From Pseudocercospora fijiensis CIRAD86 (taxonomy: Eukaryota > Ascomycota > Dothideomycetes > Mycosphaerellales > Mycosphaerellaceae): 64,000 nt of DNA. A model generated the notes under the pieces. It made no database searches and was not told the DNA's origin. It worked only from the letters and a program-made list of their open reading frames with translations. Both the position numbers and the translations under genes were made by a program. This document shows, one piece after another, positions 46,973 through 58,780 of the stretch (the stretch's first letter is position 1; the number at the start of each line of letters is the position of its first letter). The DNA lies in assembly GCF_000340215.1 (NCBI RefSeq), contig NW_006921533.1:6555481-6619480 (forward strand). The letters are read 5' to 3'.

Positions 46973-48038
46973 GAATCCCTAACGATACTACCTTTATAAA
47001 AGACCTCGCTACCCTCTAACGAAAATAGGGACAAGAAGACTATATAGACGTCTCTTCCCTATAGTTCCTTCCTAAATTTTTAGGTGCCTAAGAGTTAGTA
47101 GAAGGCGAATCGGTAACCTACGAGAACTAAGAGACTATCGATAATACTAACGAAAAGGGAGTTAAGGAGATAGGCTGAGAGGATAGTAATAATCCCGACC
47201 CTAATCTAGTTTTAGTTTCTATTAAGGCTATCCGATTTACTAGCTAATAAATCGGTCGAGTAGGACCTCCTCGACCTAAGGAACTTTACTCTATCCCTAA
47301 TAATATAGACCTTTCCGCAGTTACCTATTCCTTCGCCGTCGTCCCCGCTATCTATATTTAGGTTACTATCGGAAGCTATAGTTAGCAGATGCTAGCAATA
47401 CTTAATAATAGTTTAGAGTTACTTATTATAAGTAAGCGTTAGGCTAAACAACTTAGGCTACTAATAAACAGAGACATTTCCCTCGGTATATAGGGAGTAA
47501 ATAGGGAAGTTGCGCTAGTAGGTACTTGCTATAATGTTATAGTAGACGCCTTCGGCATATGCTTTTCCTTTACCTTCTAGATTGCCGCCGATCTAAATAC
47601 GCTAATTATTCTAGGTCGACTATAGTCTCGTATAACCCGTAGTATCTAGCGGAACTGCGACGATAGCTCCTAGGAGGGAACTATCGCTAACTAGAAGGGT
47701 AACCGAGTTATATTTACTAGTTATATCGGTAATACTAGCTACAAGTCCTACGAGGATATCCTTACTGCTTCTAGACGGTCTTCGGGAAACGCCGCGGCGC
47801 GGTTATAAGACCGGCAATCTGCGCTATAAGTTAGTATAGCTTAAATAGGTTATTTCTAGAAGTGCGCCGCTCCGTACGTTAAGGCAAGTTTCTAGGTTCT
47901 ATACTAAGAAGACGAATGCTTAAAGCGATAGCAAGTATAATACAACTACTACCTACTATACGAGTTAAGGTAATAATGCTGTCGTAAGTATTACTACCGG
48001 ACGCGGGCCTATCCGAACTAACTAATTAGAGCGCGAGT

Positions 48039-48065
48039 CTAATGCTACCCCGGGGGTGTTATTAC
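48039..48065. repeat. Element F palindrome, copy 2 (gag-protease/pol)
   Basis: CTAATGCTACCCC-GGGGGTGTTATTAC; core identical to copy 1 over ATGCTACCCCGGGGGT. Confidence 0.85.
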
Positions 48066-48069
48066 GAAT

Positions 48070-51000
48070 CTAACGTTTTCGCCGGCGTTATAAATTAGGA
48101 CTACTAGCTATATACCTATCGGCTTAAGGAAACTTCTAAAGAAGTTTACGCGCTGTTTTATTACGCTAATCTCTAGGCCTAGCGACAAAGAGAGAGAGCT
48201 CGGGTTCGACAATCGATTAGCGTATATACCCTATATAAGAGGGTAGCTAACAAGATTAAGCTCGTTAAAGGCAGCGTATATATTACCGATAGGTCTAATC
48301 CTAGCGGGAATCCTAACTAGCGACAAAAGTGTCTTAATTAGGAAGCAATATTACTACCTAGGAATAGTCCGTACGACTAGAAATACATTACTAAAAAGTT
48401 CTCTACTATTCCTAGGGGTTTAAGGCTAATACCGGAAAGGCTTACGAAGATTAAACCTAGTATAGAGCTTTCGGAACGCGAACTAGACCTGCTATACGAG
48501 CTTCTATATAATCGCGAAGCCGTATTAGTATATAACTTTACTTACCTAGGTAGAATTAACCCGGAGGTTGCCCCTCCGTAGAAGATCCGAATAATCGAAT
48601 ATAAGCCTTAGGCCTACCTAGGTTTTAAGCTAAACCTAAGCCTACGAGGTATAGTTAAGGATATAATACGGCAGCGCGTAAAGGCCGGTATACTCGAGCC
48701 TTCCTATACCTCGTATCGCAATCTATACTTCCTAGTTTAAAAGAAGACAGCTCCTAGGGAACTAAAGAAGTACCGTCTAATTAACGCTATATAAAAGTTT
48801 AACGTAGTTACGATTAGAGATACTAACCTTCCTCTAGAGACTAATAGGTTCTCGGAAGCTTTTGCTAACTGCGTTATAGCCTTACTAGTTAATGTTTTCT
48901 CTAGCTACGACTAGATACCTCTCTACCCTAATAGCCGCGACCTTACTAGCTTCGAAACACCTCTTAGGCTATATAGACAAACTACCCTTCTCTAAGGGGC
49001 GACTAACTTAGTAGCTTAATTCGTTCGTATTATAAACTAAGTCCTCGCGGCCTATATCTCCTATATAGCGATGCCTTTCCTCGACGATATCGGCATTAAA
49101 GGCCCTAAAACTAGGTACGATAATAAAGAAGTAGAGCCTAGCATCTATAGGTTCTTTCTCGAACATATCTAGAACCTCGATAGTGTCCTCTACGACCTAG
49201 AGCGAGCTAATCTAACGGTATACGGGGAGAAGCTTTAGCTCCTATATAAACGAATAAACATTGTCGGGTTTGTAACCGATAAGAACGGCCGCTATCCTAA
49301 TAATATACGGGTCCTAAAGATAGTGTCCTAGCCGGATCCTACCTATTAGAAGGATGTCCGAACCTAGCTTAGAGTAGTCTCCTACTTCCGTATCTAGGTC
49401 GAGAACTTTATACTAGTATATAAGCCCTTATACGCCTTGCTTAAGAAAGATGCTAAGTTCGAATAGACCCCTATTTACTAAGCGGCTAAGAATACGGTAA
49501 CTAAGGCACTCGTTAGCGCACCTACACTTATATCTATTAACTACTTAGAGGGTGCGGGTTTAATTATTATTACTATCGACTCTAGCGGAGAAGGCTATAG
49601 CGAGATACTAATATAGTATAACCGTAAGGAGCTATCTTTGCGTTACCCTATCCGATACGACTTAGGGCTATAGAAACCGATCGAGGCCCGGTACGATACT
49701 AGTAAGCGAGAATGCCTTAGAGTCTATAAGGCTCTAAAGAAGTTCCGACTATAGCTCTTTAGTATATTCTTTCGTCTAGAAATCGATGCTTAGACGCTAG
49801 TCTATTAGCTTAACTATATAGCCTCCGACCTACTAAACTCTATAATAGCTCGGTAGGTTGCCTAGATCTATTTGTTTAACTTCGACGTCTTCTACGTTCC
49901 TAGCAAGAAGTATACTAGACCGGATAGCCTTTCTAGAAGGCCCGCTATAGAAGAAGACATCGCCGAGATAATAGAAGAAGAGGATATCGATATAGTAATT
50001 AACCGCACTTTCTTCGCTACCTTCTATATTAATACTATGCTAGCGATTACTAGGCCTACTACCGACGACTAACCTAGTAACTAGCCCGACGAGAACCCTA
50101 CTACTAACGATAATAACTAGGCTAAAGCTAAGGCGGGTAAACTAGATAGAGATAATATCCTTAATAGGGTCTACTCCGATAACTCCTATTATATCGCCTA
50201 CTTCCTAACCTATACGAAGAAAGCACCTAGTCTATTAAAGAGTTAATACTATCGTATTATTCGCTACTCTCGGAGGTTCCTTGTTAAAGATCGTATCCTC
50301 TAGCGATAGGCTATAGTTAATGCACTACTCTAGCGTGTTATTAACGACTTAGTAGCCCGATAAGAAATCCTTCGTTCCGTTTACGATAAGCTCGGCTACC
50401 GAGCGGCGGAGGGCACCTTCGATGTCCTTCGTCGGCGCTACTAGTAGGACGGCATATAGGCTAATGTCTCCTATTACTATAAGAGCTATCCTAAGTGCAA
50501 TTTTAGGAATAGCTACCGACGTCTAGGAGAACTACGTATTCCTGCTACCTAGTTAGTCGGGGAGCGGTAGTATAGCGATAGAGTCTATCTTAGCCGTAAC
50601 AATAGCTTATATATTATTCGAGAGGGTCTTTCTCGATAGCCGGAGGCCTATTATTTCTATAAGGGCTACGGTGCTATTAATGCCCGTAATATAGCTACCT
50701 TTCTATTTAAAGATCTGTTTTGCCGCTAGGGAATACCTTACGAGATTATCTTAGATAACGCTACGAACAATATAGCTTAAGAAGTTTAGGCGCTACTTAT
50801 TTCGTATAGGGCGAAGAACTCTCGTATCTCTCTATACTATCCCTAGTCGAATACTATTATTAAGCGTAGCTATCGGTCTTTAATTAATGCCCTATCTAAG
50901 ATAACTAATAGAGGGGACAAGTCGGTTCCTATCTCTACCCGCGTCCTAGCCCTTCTCTAGGCGGATCGAACTACTATTATCGATACGACTAGACTTACGC

Positions 51001-52020
51001 TAGCGGAGCTTATAATTAGGAGGGACGCCGTTCTTCCTATTAAGTTGTCCTACCGCACGTATAGCGTTTACGACTAGGGGTCTGTTCGTACTAGAGCAGA
51101 TCTCCTTACCTTACGCGCTAAGGCTCTTAAGGATATAACTACTACTTCTTAGGAGGGACTTGCTCGACAACGTCGCCTTCGTAAAGAGGCTAAGTAGTAT
51201 TTCGATAACTATAATGCTATTAATTAGGAGCCTCTAAAGGTTAGCGATATAGTTCTCTTATACCGGTCCGAGCTAGAATATAGTTACTCCTATAAGCTAG
51301 CCTTTAAATGGAAAGGGCCTTATAGAGTGCGGGAGGTCCTTTACGATAGTTCTACGTACCGACTTTAGGAACTTAATAGTGCTACCTTGAAGCACTCGTA
51401 CCCCCGGGCGAACCTAAAGAAGGTCGTCGAATTAAGAGAGCCTATCCGCCCTCCCCCGACCGAGGAGGAAGTTAGTGCCTCTATAGACCCTCTACCGACC
51501 TTAGATACCTATAGAGAGGAGGATCCTACCGCGATTATAGATCCTATTCTGCCTAACAACTATACGTATCCCTAGATATATCTTAGTAAGCTATTAGGAA
51601 TAACTTATAAACAAAGGGAGGGTTATATACGTATTAATTGCGCGTAGAGCATTTCCGATATTAATTCCGATAGTAAACTAGACTTCTAGCTATCTAACTC
51701 TAACTCCGAGGAGGAGCTCGACTAGTCTAGCGACGAAGACCGCCTAGAATTATAGCTAGACGATCCCGAGACTAAATAATTGCTTATCTTTCCCTACCTC
51801 TACTACGTTGCTTTCCTTACGCTTATTAACCGTTCTCCGCGCTATTAATACAGTACCGCCCTACAGCTTTAGTCCTTACTACTTATTCCTACGGATATTA
51901 ATACTTATAGTTATTGCCCTCTTTTACTTTTACTTTGTCTATTATATTGCTCTTTTGCCTTCGATTAATATTGCTATAGCTTTACTCCTTTTGTTTTCCC
52001 TAGATAGAACTATACGAGGC
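48070..52020 (+). pseudogene. Element F RT, RNase H and integrase block
   Basis: RT: 'VAPP-stop-KIRIIEYKP' (about 48560-48610), 'LKKYRLINAI' (about 48760-48790) and the catalytic 'MPFLDDIGIKGPKTRY' (49066-49115). RNase H: 'TIDSSGEGYSEIL' (49575-49615) and 'LFNFDVFYVPSKKY', then 'RPDSLSRRP' (49872-49945). Integrase: about 50250-51100, including 'YRKYRCQ'-like Cys residues near 50480 and 'IILDNATNNIA' near 50745-50780. A GPY/F-type 'KWKGPYRVREVL' is at 51310-51345, followed by a Pro/Glu-rich tail with a stop-free stretch to 51575. No chromodomain was recognised. The Phe-Leu-Asp-Asp RT signature and the tail group it with element C. Confidence 0.75.
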
Positions 52021-52023
52021 GTA

Positions 52024-52060
52024 TTTTCCTAATAATACCCCGGGGGTAGCATTAGGAAAA
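52024..52060. repeat. Element F palindrome, copy 3 (end of pol)
   Basis: The best-preserved copy: arms of 18 bases, TTTTCCTAATAATACCCC and GGGGTAGCATTAGGAAAA, around one G; 16 of 18 positions pair. Confidence 0.9.
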
Positions 52061-52905
52061 TAGCCGAACCTAACCCTCTACCCTTCTAGGACTACTTCCC
52101 TCTAGATTCCTAGACTCTAGCAACTATTCTTAAGTAATAACGATAACAAGATACTCTACTAGAGGATGTTCCTACCCTAATTAGCACTAGTTACGCGGGA
52201 TACTAAGAAAGGGAGGATCCCTCTCCCTTCCTATCTCTTAGATAGATATAGTAACCTAGGCCTATAGCCTCTAAGAATAGGGACCTTAGGCTATTAAGCT
52301 TAGTATTTAGAAGAAGGAAGAAGGTAAACGTATAGACTACCTTTACGTGCTTGCTAATATAAAAGGTAATGCTATATCTATAACGGTAGTGCTATAGGCG
52401 AATATACCGACGAATTAGCTACGCTAGGCCTAGGCGACTTGCTCCTCGTTACCGAGTATCTCTAGAGAAAAGCTAATACTACCCTAGGGGTGTTATTAGT
52501 CCCGCTAGCCTTACTACTATAGATTTCTACTAGGGACTCGAACTAACTAGTTATATTTCGACTACGCGAGAGTCTACGATAGCTAAAGTTTAATAAAGGC
52601 GCGTAGTCGCTACTAGCAATTAGCTAGATCGATTGTTAAACTTTAGCCTACCCTAATAATAAAGAAGTCTCGTATATAGCTTTACTTTTACGTATAGCCG
52701 TTATCCGTTTGCTTTACTAGCGCGGTATATACGGACTACGTTACCTTCGCACCCTATTTAAAGCGAGCTTCCTAAGCTCTTTCTTCTACTCGATTACTAA
52801 CTAACTCGCTACCGCCTAACTATCCCCCCCCTTCTATCTAAACCCTTTAATTATTATTATTAAGCAACGAATACTTGCAAAATCGTTTCTAAACCGCTTC
52901 GGTCG
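52061..52905 (+). other. Spacer between F pol and ORF3
   Basis: About 840 bp. Palindrome copy 4 (52473-52499) divides it. I recognise no domain in the 410 bp before copy 4. After it the sequence is AT-rich and non-descript until an ATG at 52908 begins the ORF3 reading frame. Confidence 0.5.
52473..52499. repeat. Element F palindrome, copy 4 (before ORF3)
   Basis: CTAATACTACCCT-AGGGGTGTTATTAG; the central CCCCGGGGG has become CCCTAGGGG, a RIP-like change. Confidence 0.85.
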
Positions 52906-52907
52906 AC

Positions 52908-55670
52908 TATGTCTTCCGGCGCCCCGAATCCGCTAGGCGCTAGTAGTAGTAACGACCTACCTGCCCCTATTAACCTAAGCCTAGCCGCCCTAGTCCCGAT
53001 CGAAGCCCTATCCGATAGCGCCTTAGCTACTATAACTAGCCTCGAGCACTGCTTCTAGATCGTTACCGCCCTTAAAGATCCTTAAGAGAAGATCTAGAAC
53101 GCTCGTACCCTACTATACGTTATCGATAGGAATATTAAGAAGGCTACTATCTTAGTTACGTACGGTATAAACAACTTGCGTTAGTCTATCGGTAAGCGTA
53201 TCTTTAAGCGCGAGGTTCTTAACGATATAGATATTAAACAAGCCTTTCCTATCGTCTATAGCCTCGAGACTACCGGTACCTAGATTCGTTTACGCTTTAA
53301 GACCCTCGACTAGGCCTTCGAATATTAGGGAGGACTAAGTAGTCTTCCTAAGAGCCTTATTAACTTCGCCTACGGTAGATAAGAGCGTACTAAGCAGGTC
53401 TCTTCGTTCGTTAATAAGTATAAGGTCCGTCGTTAAGACGCCGAGTACCTTTCCCGCACTCTAATCTATCGTATATCTACCGCTAGTAAGAAGGTAGGCA
53501 AGTAGTTACTTAACTTGTTCTTTACGCTTAACGACTTTACGACATCCTACTAGAAGCGGCACTACGATACAATTGTCTAGATCGATCTTAATATACAGAT
53601 AACTAAGGATCTACTAAAAGAGAAGGGCTATCGCATTAATAGTATAGGCTTTATTATTAAAGGTTAAGAGGCCCCTATCGTTTATGTTCTTAAACGCAAG
53701 GCTCTTCGCCTAGAAATAGAGGCCGATACGGCTACTAGTCTCGCGCTCGCTACGGAGATATAGGCTTAAGACTATCGCTCGACCTATAACCGTAAGGTTC
53801 CTAAGGAAGTTAAAGACGAGCGCGCTAAGGCCGAAGTAGCGCGTAAGAAGGCATTACATACTCGCTAGGCCCTCTATAAGGCTACTAAGAAGTATAGCGC
53901 CCCTTCTAGTACTAACTATAGTACTAACTATAGTAACTCGGATATTAATATACTAGATATACTACTAGAAGATGTCTCCTCCGAAGGCTCCTTTAGCGAG
54001 CGTAGAGATAGAGGCCTCTCGCCGATCCTATTAACTAAGAATATCTATAGTTCTTATAAGGGCGACTCTATTATATATCTTATTACTAAGATCGATATAG
54101 TTCCTAAAGCCGATATAGGCAAAGCTCCTACCGCCCTATCTATCTATTAATAGCTCGACGACCTTAGTAAGCTAGGTAAAGAGCGGTTTACTATATATAC
54201 TAACTATATTAAGAAAGCCGCTAAGGTCTATAGTCTTTATACTAGTGCTAAGACGAGTGTCCTTATCGGCCGTCTAGTAAAGATTAGGTATAAGGTTGCT
54301 AATTAGGATGCCTTTACTACCCTTTAGGACAACTACGCTAACTAGTTTCCTAGACGTCCTACTGCCGCCCCGACCTCCTTAGGACTCTACGCATTTAACC
54401 CTACTAATACTATTACTCGAGAACTTACGCTAACTAATCGTTAGAGTAAGTTAGTCGCTAGTATTCTTAGCTAAGGCATCTCCTTCGATCGCTTTCGTCT
54501 AATAGGTAATACTATCTTCCCTCGAGTCTTCGGTTAGATATAGTCGCCTCGTAGGGCGTACCTTCCTCTTATCGTCGACCTAATATAGGAGGAATTTCGC
54601 ATATACTTTTAGTACCTACAGAAGCTACCTAAGTCTAAGTAGGAAGGCCGTAATGCCCTCTAGACCTATAGGGTAAGCAACTAAATCGTCCGCTAGTATC
54701 CTGCCTTATAGCTCTTAGCCGTTACCCTTCGACCTAATTACGTATACGAGCTTATCTCTGTCCCTAAGCCTACTAAGTACTTTAAGGTAGGTAATAGCGG
54801 TTATAAGAACTGCCCTACTAAGGAGACTTCTCGTCTCGGACAAGATATAGTTAAGCTCGCAGCTAGTAAGGGTGCTAGCTATCTACGTATTAAGGTTTCT
54901 CTTATATCTAAAGATAAGACCTCCTATTTAATAGTTATCGAGGATATATACGAACTAGAGGTCTTCGATAACTAGGTTAAGAAGCTTATAGGCTATAACT
55001 TAGTTCTACTAAACAAGATTAGCAAGCTTACTAATAAGTACCTTACTAACGACGACCTCGAACATATATTCGATAGTTAGCCTAATAGAGGCGAGGTAGC
55101 TTAGTAGATCCTTAACCCTCTAAAGGAATGCAAAGTCTCTATTTAGATACTATACCTTCTATATAGTAATCTAAAGGCTAAGAGCGACCGTATATTAATC
55201 GACCTAGGCTACTCTCGCGTTATCGACGGTACTAAGATTAAAGGCTACGACAACTTAACCGTCCCTAAGGTTGCTAAGGCGTACCGCAATCTAACCGCCC
55301 TTCTAGGTTCTAATACCTTCGTACCGTTCGCCTTCCCTACCGCTATCTTAGTAGAAGGCCTTAGTTACATTTCCGATGCCCTAGTTAGTAGAATTCCTTA
55401 GTTAAGTTACGTTGTTTAGAACGAAGTTAAATAAATCCTCTAGTTTAACGAAGAGGAGCTTAAGGAATATCTACGCGAGTAGGAGAACGCTATATAGGAG
55501 AAGGCTACTAACCTCCTCGTTACTTAAGCTTACTACGAGGCCGAGTACTTTAGTACTAATAGCTTTAATACCTACGGAGGAGTTTTAGAGAACCGCCTAG
55601 CTAATAAGGTTATTACTAGTAAGGATTACGGTGTGTTAAAGCAGTAGTAAGTCGGTATAGTAGACTAATT
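52908..55670 (+). pseudogene. Element F ORF3, about 900 codons, unknown function
   Basis: A single + frame from ATG 52908 ('MSSGAPNPLGASSSNDLPAP') can be read through TAG/TAA stops to about 55670. No frame change was noticed over 2.7 kb, which suggests a real protein before RIP. The first third is charged, with helical-looking Lys/Glu/Ala segments near 53700-53880. The middle holds 'GNSGYKNCPTKET' (about 54790-54830), possibly a metal-binding remnant. The last third includes 'LRIKVSLISKDKTSYLIVIEDIY' (54885-54950) and 'TFVPFAFPTAILVEGLSYISDAL' (about 55315-55385). I do not recognise a family. It is not obviously similar to ORF3 of element C. Confidence 0.5.
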
Positions 55671-55708
55671 GCTTAGGATTGTTTTTGTATATTAATAGAT
55701 TCTAGGAA

Positions 55709-55735
55709 CAATGCTACCCTAGGGGTATTATTAGG
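55709..55735. repeat. Element F palindrome, copy 5 (after ORF3)
   Basis: CAATGCTACCCTAGGGGTATTATTAGG, with the same CCCC-to-CCCT centre as copy 4; lies just downstream of ORF3 and 109 bases before the 3' LTR purine tract region. Confidence 0.8.
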
Positions 55736-55844
55736 AGTTTCTAAAAAATAGCCCTAGCTAAAGATACCTAAGGCAACTACATACCTGTTTGTTTTTAGCG
55801 CGCAATATAAAGCGTATCTAGTTAGACACGAAGAAAGGGAGGGA

Positions 55845-56124
55845 TATTAGCTAGTAACTAGCCCTATATACCTAGGCTGAGTTTTAAGCCTATATAAGAG
55901 GCCTCCTTCTATATTATAGATAGAGCACTAATCTCGTATAGCATATTGTTTATATTATACTTCTATAATGCCTATATTGTAGGGCTCTAGTTATTAGCCT
56001 AAGCAACCGTCTTATTATCCTATTATACTAAACATAGCTGCCTATATTGCTATAGGTTATATTACCCTCGGTAGCCTATACTATTACTATAGGTAGTAGT
56101 AGTAGTGTTAGTTTCCGTCCTTTA
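55845..56124 (+). repeat. 3' LTR of element F
   Basis: 280 bp, preceded by the purine-rich tract GAAGAAAGGGAGGGA and followed by the duplicated ATAG. Confidence 0.95.
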
Positions 56125-56128
56125 ATAG

Positions 56129-58780
56129 GCATTAATCTGCTAAAGCCGATAGAAGATCTATTCGAGGACGAGGTTTATAACCTAGAGGTCGAGCGACTAG
56201 AAGCTAAGTTGTTTACTACCGCACTTCTAGGTCGTAATCCTATAGAGATGCTCGAGGACCTTAACGATCTTAGTAACCGAGAGATCGATCGTAAATACGA
56301 CTAGGCGTCTTATATTGCTAAGTATAGCATAACATCCGACAACGCTAAGAATTAGTAGATTACTATACGTAGTAGTATTGCTCGTAACGGACAGCGTATC
56401 GGTATACCTTATAACCTCGATTAGCGTATTAATAGATTGTCTAACGCTTAGAAGCTTTAGTATAACAAGGTTATAGATTACTAGCGGGCTTAGATTAACA
56501 ATATATATACGCCTACCTTTCTACTTAATATTAATAGCAAAGCAGGTATCGGCAAGTCCTACGTTATCGAGACTGTATCTTCTAAGCTCGAAGCACTCGC
56601 TAATAAGTTTAACTAATCCGACTAAGTAGAGGCAGATCTATAGATAGGCAATCCTATCGTACGACTTGCGCCTACTAGAGCTACGGCAAACGGTATAAAG
56701 GGCAGTATACTACATACCTTCTTTAAGCTGCCTCTAAAGATAAAGGAATACATTCCCCTCGATAGTTAAGTATTAACTAACTTCTAAGACCGACTAGAGT
56801 AGATTAAGTATATCGTTGTTAACGAGAAGTCTATAATCGACCTAACTATACTATACTAGATTAATTAGCGCCTTCGACAAGTCTCTCTCGCTCCGCCTTA
56901 GAGCTAAGGCGAAGGCATACTTCTATTTAGTAGTCGCTATGTTACTCTCGTAGGGGACTTCAACTAGCTATTACTAGTAGGAGGCAAGCCGCTGTTTTCT
57001 AAATTAGCGGCTCTACGTACGCCTAAAGATATCTCCGGGTATAATATATACTAATAGTTTAACAAAACAATCTAGTTAAGCGTACTCTAACGCTAGTAGG
57101 GAAGCGATCTAGTAGCCGTAGCATTCAAAGATGCTCTTAAAGGTCTTCGCAATATACTAGCTAGTATAACTATTACGTATTAGGAGACGCTCTATAGCCG
57201 GGTTAAGACTACGCTACTATAAGTAGAGTAGGATTCTTTTAAAGATTCTATTCGCCTCTATCCCTATAAGAAGTAGGTTAACGCTTATAACTAAGACGCT
57301 ATACGGGACAATAGTATAGCAATTAAGATCGCCCGCGCTAAGCATACTAGCGGCAATAATGCTATTAATGCTACCTACGACGTTAGCGGCAATCTATATA
57401 TACGACTTCCGCTCTGCCTTAGTACTTGTATTATAATTATATAGAATTTGTAGATAGAAGGCGGCATTGTTAATAGCTCCCTAGGCACTATCCGCGACGT
57501 TGTCTAGCTATTAAGTAATAATAAAGACATTCTCGATAAGCTGCCTATAGTACTACTTGTTTAATTAGACAAGTATACCGGACTAACTTTCGACGAAGAA
57601 TTCGATCCTAATAGCTCTCTTAGTATACTACGTCGAGTTGTTCCGGTTATTCTAGTCCGTCGAGAGTAGCTCTATAATTAGCGATAAGATATACGATACT
57701 TACGGACTTAGTTCCCTACTACTATCGTATATACTATTACGATCTACAAATCCTAGGGTATAATACTCGATAAAGTAGTACTCGATATCTCTAAGAAGGA
57801 CTTTACGCCTAGCTTAATATATATCGGCGTGTCCCGTATACGAGGACTAAGCGACATTATGTTTAAGGCCCTATTTAATTTCTATAATCGTTTTAAGATA
57901 GGCAAGGTACCGCCTACTACCGTTGCTCGCTATACCGATATACTTCGTCGACGTCTATAGCGTTTGCTTCCTAAAGATATAGTATTTTCTTCGATACCTC
58001 CGAGACCTAATACTTAGTAAGACAAGACTAGAGATAAGATAGTAGAGTATATACGGAAGCAGCGAGAGCAAATTGCTATATAGCGTTAGCAATAGTCTAC
58101 TTAAGAAGCCGAGCGGAAGAAGCGACAATTGCTCGAGTATCTTAAGGACCTTAAAGCGATTAATCGTATAGAGTAGCTTTAAGCCTAGCTTTAAGCTAAT
58201 CCGCGTTTGCTATATAAGATTACTGCTCTAGCTTAGCGCTATATACGCGCTACTCTAGAGGCTTATAACTTCCGCTATCTACTTGCTAAGGGCAGCGTTA
58301 ATACTAAGCTAGTATAGGGATATATCGATTAGTTCGAGGCTCTATACCCGTAGTATACTCCTCTACCGCTTTAAGTTAGTTAGCTATAGCTATTATAGCT
58401 AGGCTCTTCGTAGTCCGACCCTCCGCTAGCATATCCTACTAGTATATATCTAGTATATGCTCTAGTAGCTACTCCTACTAAGACGACCGCGTTCTTCGCG
58501 CGTATTAATACTAACCGTAAGAAAGCGTAATAGGCTCGCTAGACAATCGACCTTCTAGATACTAAGGACCCTACTAATTCTAGTTTACTACTTCTAGAGC
58601 ATCTTCCGGAAGATTAGTATAATAATACTAATATACTTAACGCTATTTAGCCTAGCGAGACTCTTAGCTTTAGAGAGTTTACGCTGCGGTTTACTAACGC
58701 TCGTAAAGAGTAGTAGGTCGATTAGGACCGACTTAGAGAGGTTATTCTAACTGTTACTAGAGTTACAATTACTTTGTAAG
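56129..58780 (+). pseudogene. Helitron-2 helicase region
   Basis: Pif1-type helicase motifs are visible: Walker A 'NSKAGIGKSY' (56533-56562), well preserved with Gly-Lys-Ser; motif Ia-like 'VRLAPTRATANGI' (56655-56695); motif II 'VVNEKSIID' (56815-56840), where the Asp of Asp-Glu reads Asn; and 'VGDFN-stop-LLLVGGKPLF' (56951-57000). The distal part (57.9-58.7 kb) is Lys/Arg/Gln-rich and probably a C-terminal extension. The reading frame carries many stops. Confidence 0.7.

Larger units (their letters stand above)
37790..48035 (+). pseudogene. Element F gag and protease block (interrupted by E at 39834-46977)
   Basis: The gag part (to 39833) includes 'NPLFEG-stop-NAIVYIERFKEGLIKYKLD' (38040-38115) and 'KDLKGYVREFVKLADGIE'-like text near 38350-38405, standard for gypsy gag. 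After E, the frame resumes with an acidic region and a retropepsin-like core at about 47355-47460 ('VTIGSYS', 'ILNNSLELLIISK'), then 'LNTLIILGRL' (about 47595-47625). Asp and Gly positions of the protease active site appear altered to Asn and Ser. The block ends just before the palindrome at 48039, in parallel with element C. Confidence 0.65.
36716..56124 (+). mobile_element. Element F, three-block Ty3/gypsy element (with E inserted)
   Basis: F is bounded by two 280-bp LTRs (36716-36995, 55845-56124) that start TATTAG and end CCTTTA, with ATAG at 36712-36715 and 56125-56128 as a 4-bp duplication. Without element E it would be about 12.3 kb. Block order is leader, gag-protease, RT/RNase H/integrase, ORF3, purine tract, LTR. 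The purine-rich run before the 3' LTR (about 55830-55844) fixes the + orientation. It shares architecture, TSD length and primer-binding leader with element C. Confidence 0.9.

Noticed and set aside
52024..52060. Bacterial-type terminator hairpin
   Set aside because: The stem is strong and has an A-run, but the host is a eukaryote and the motif recurs at ORF boundaries.
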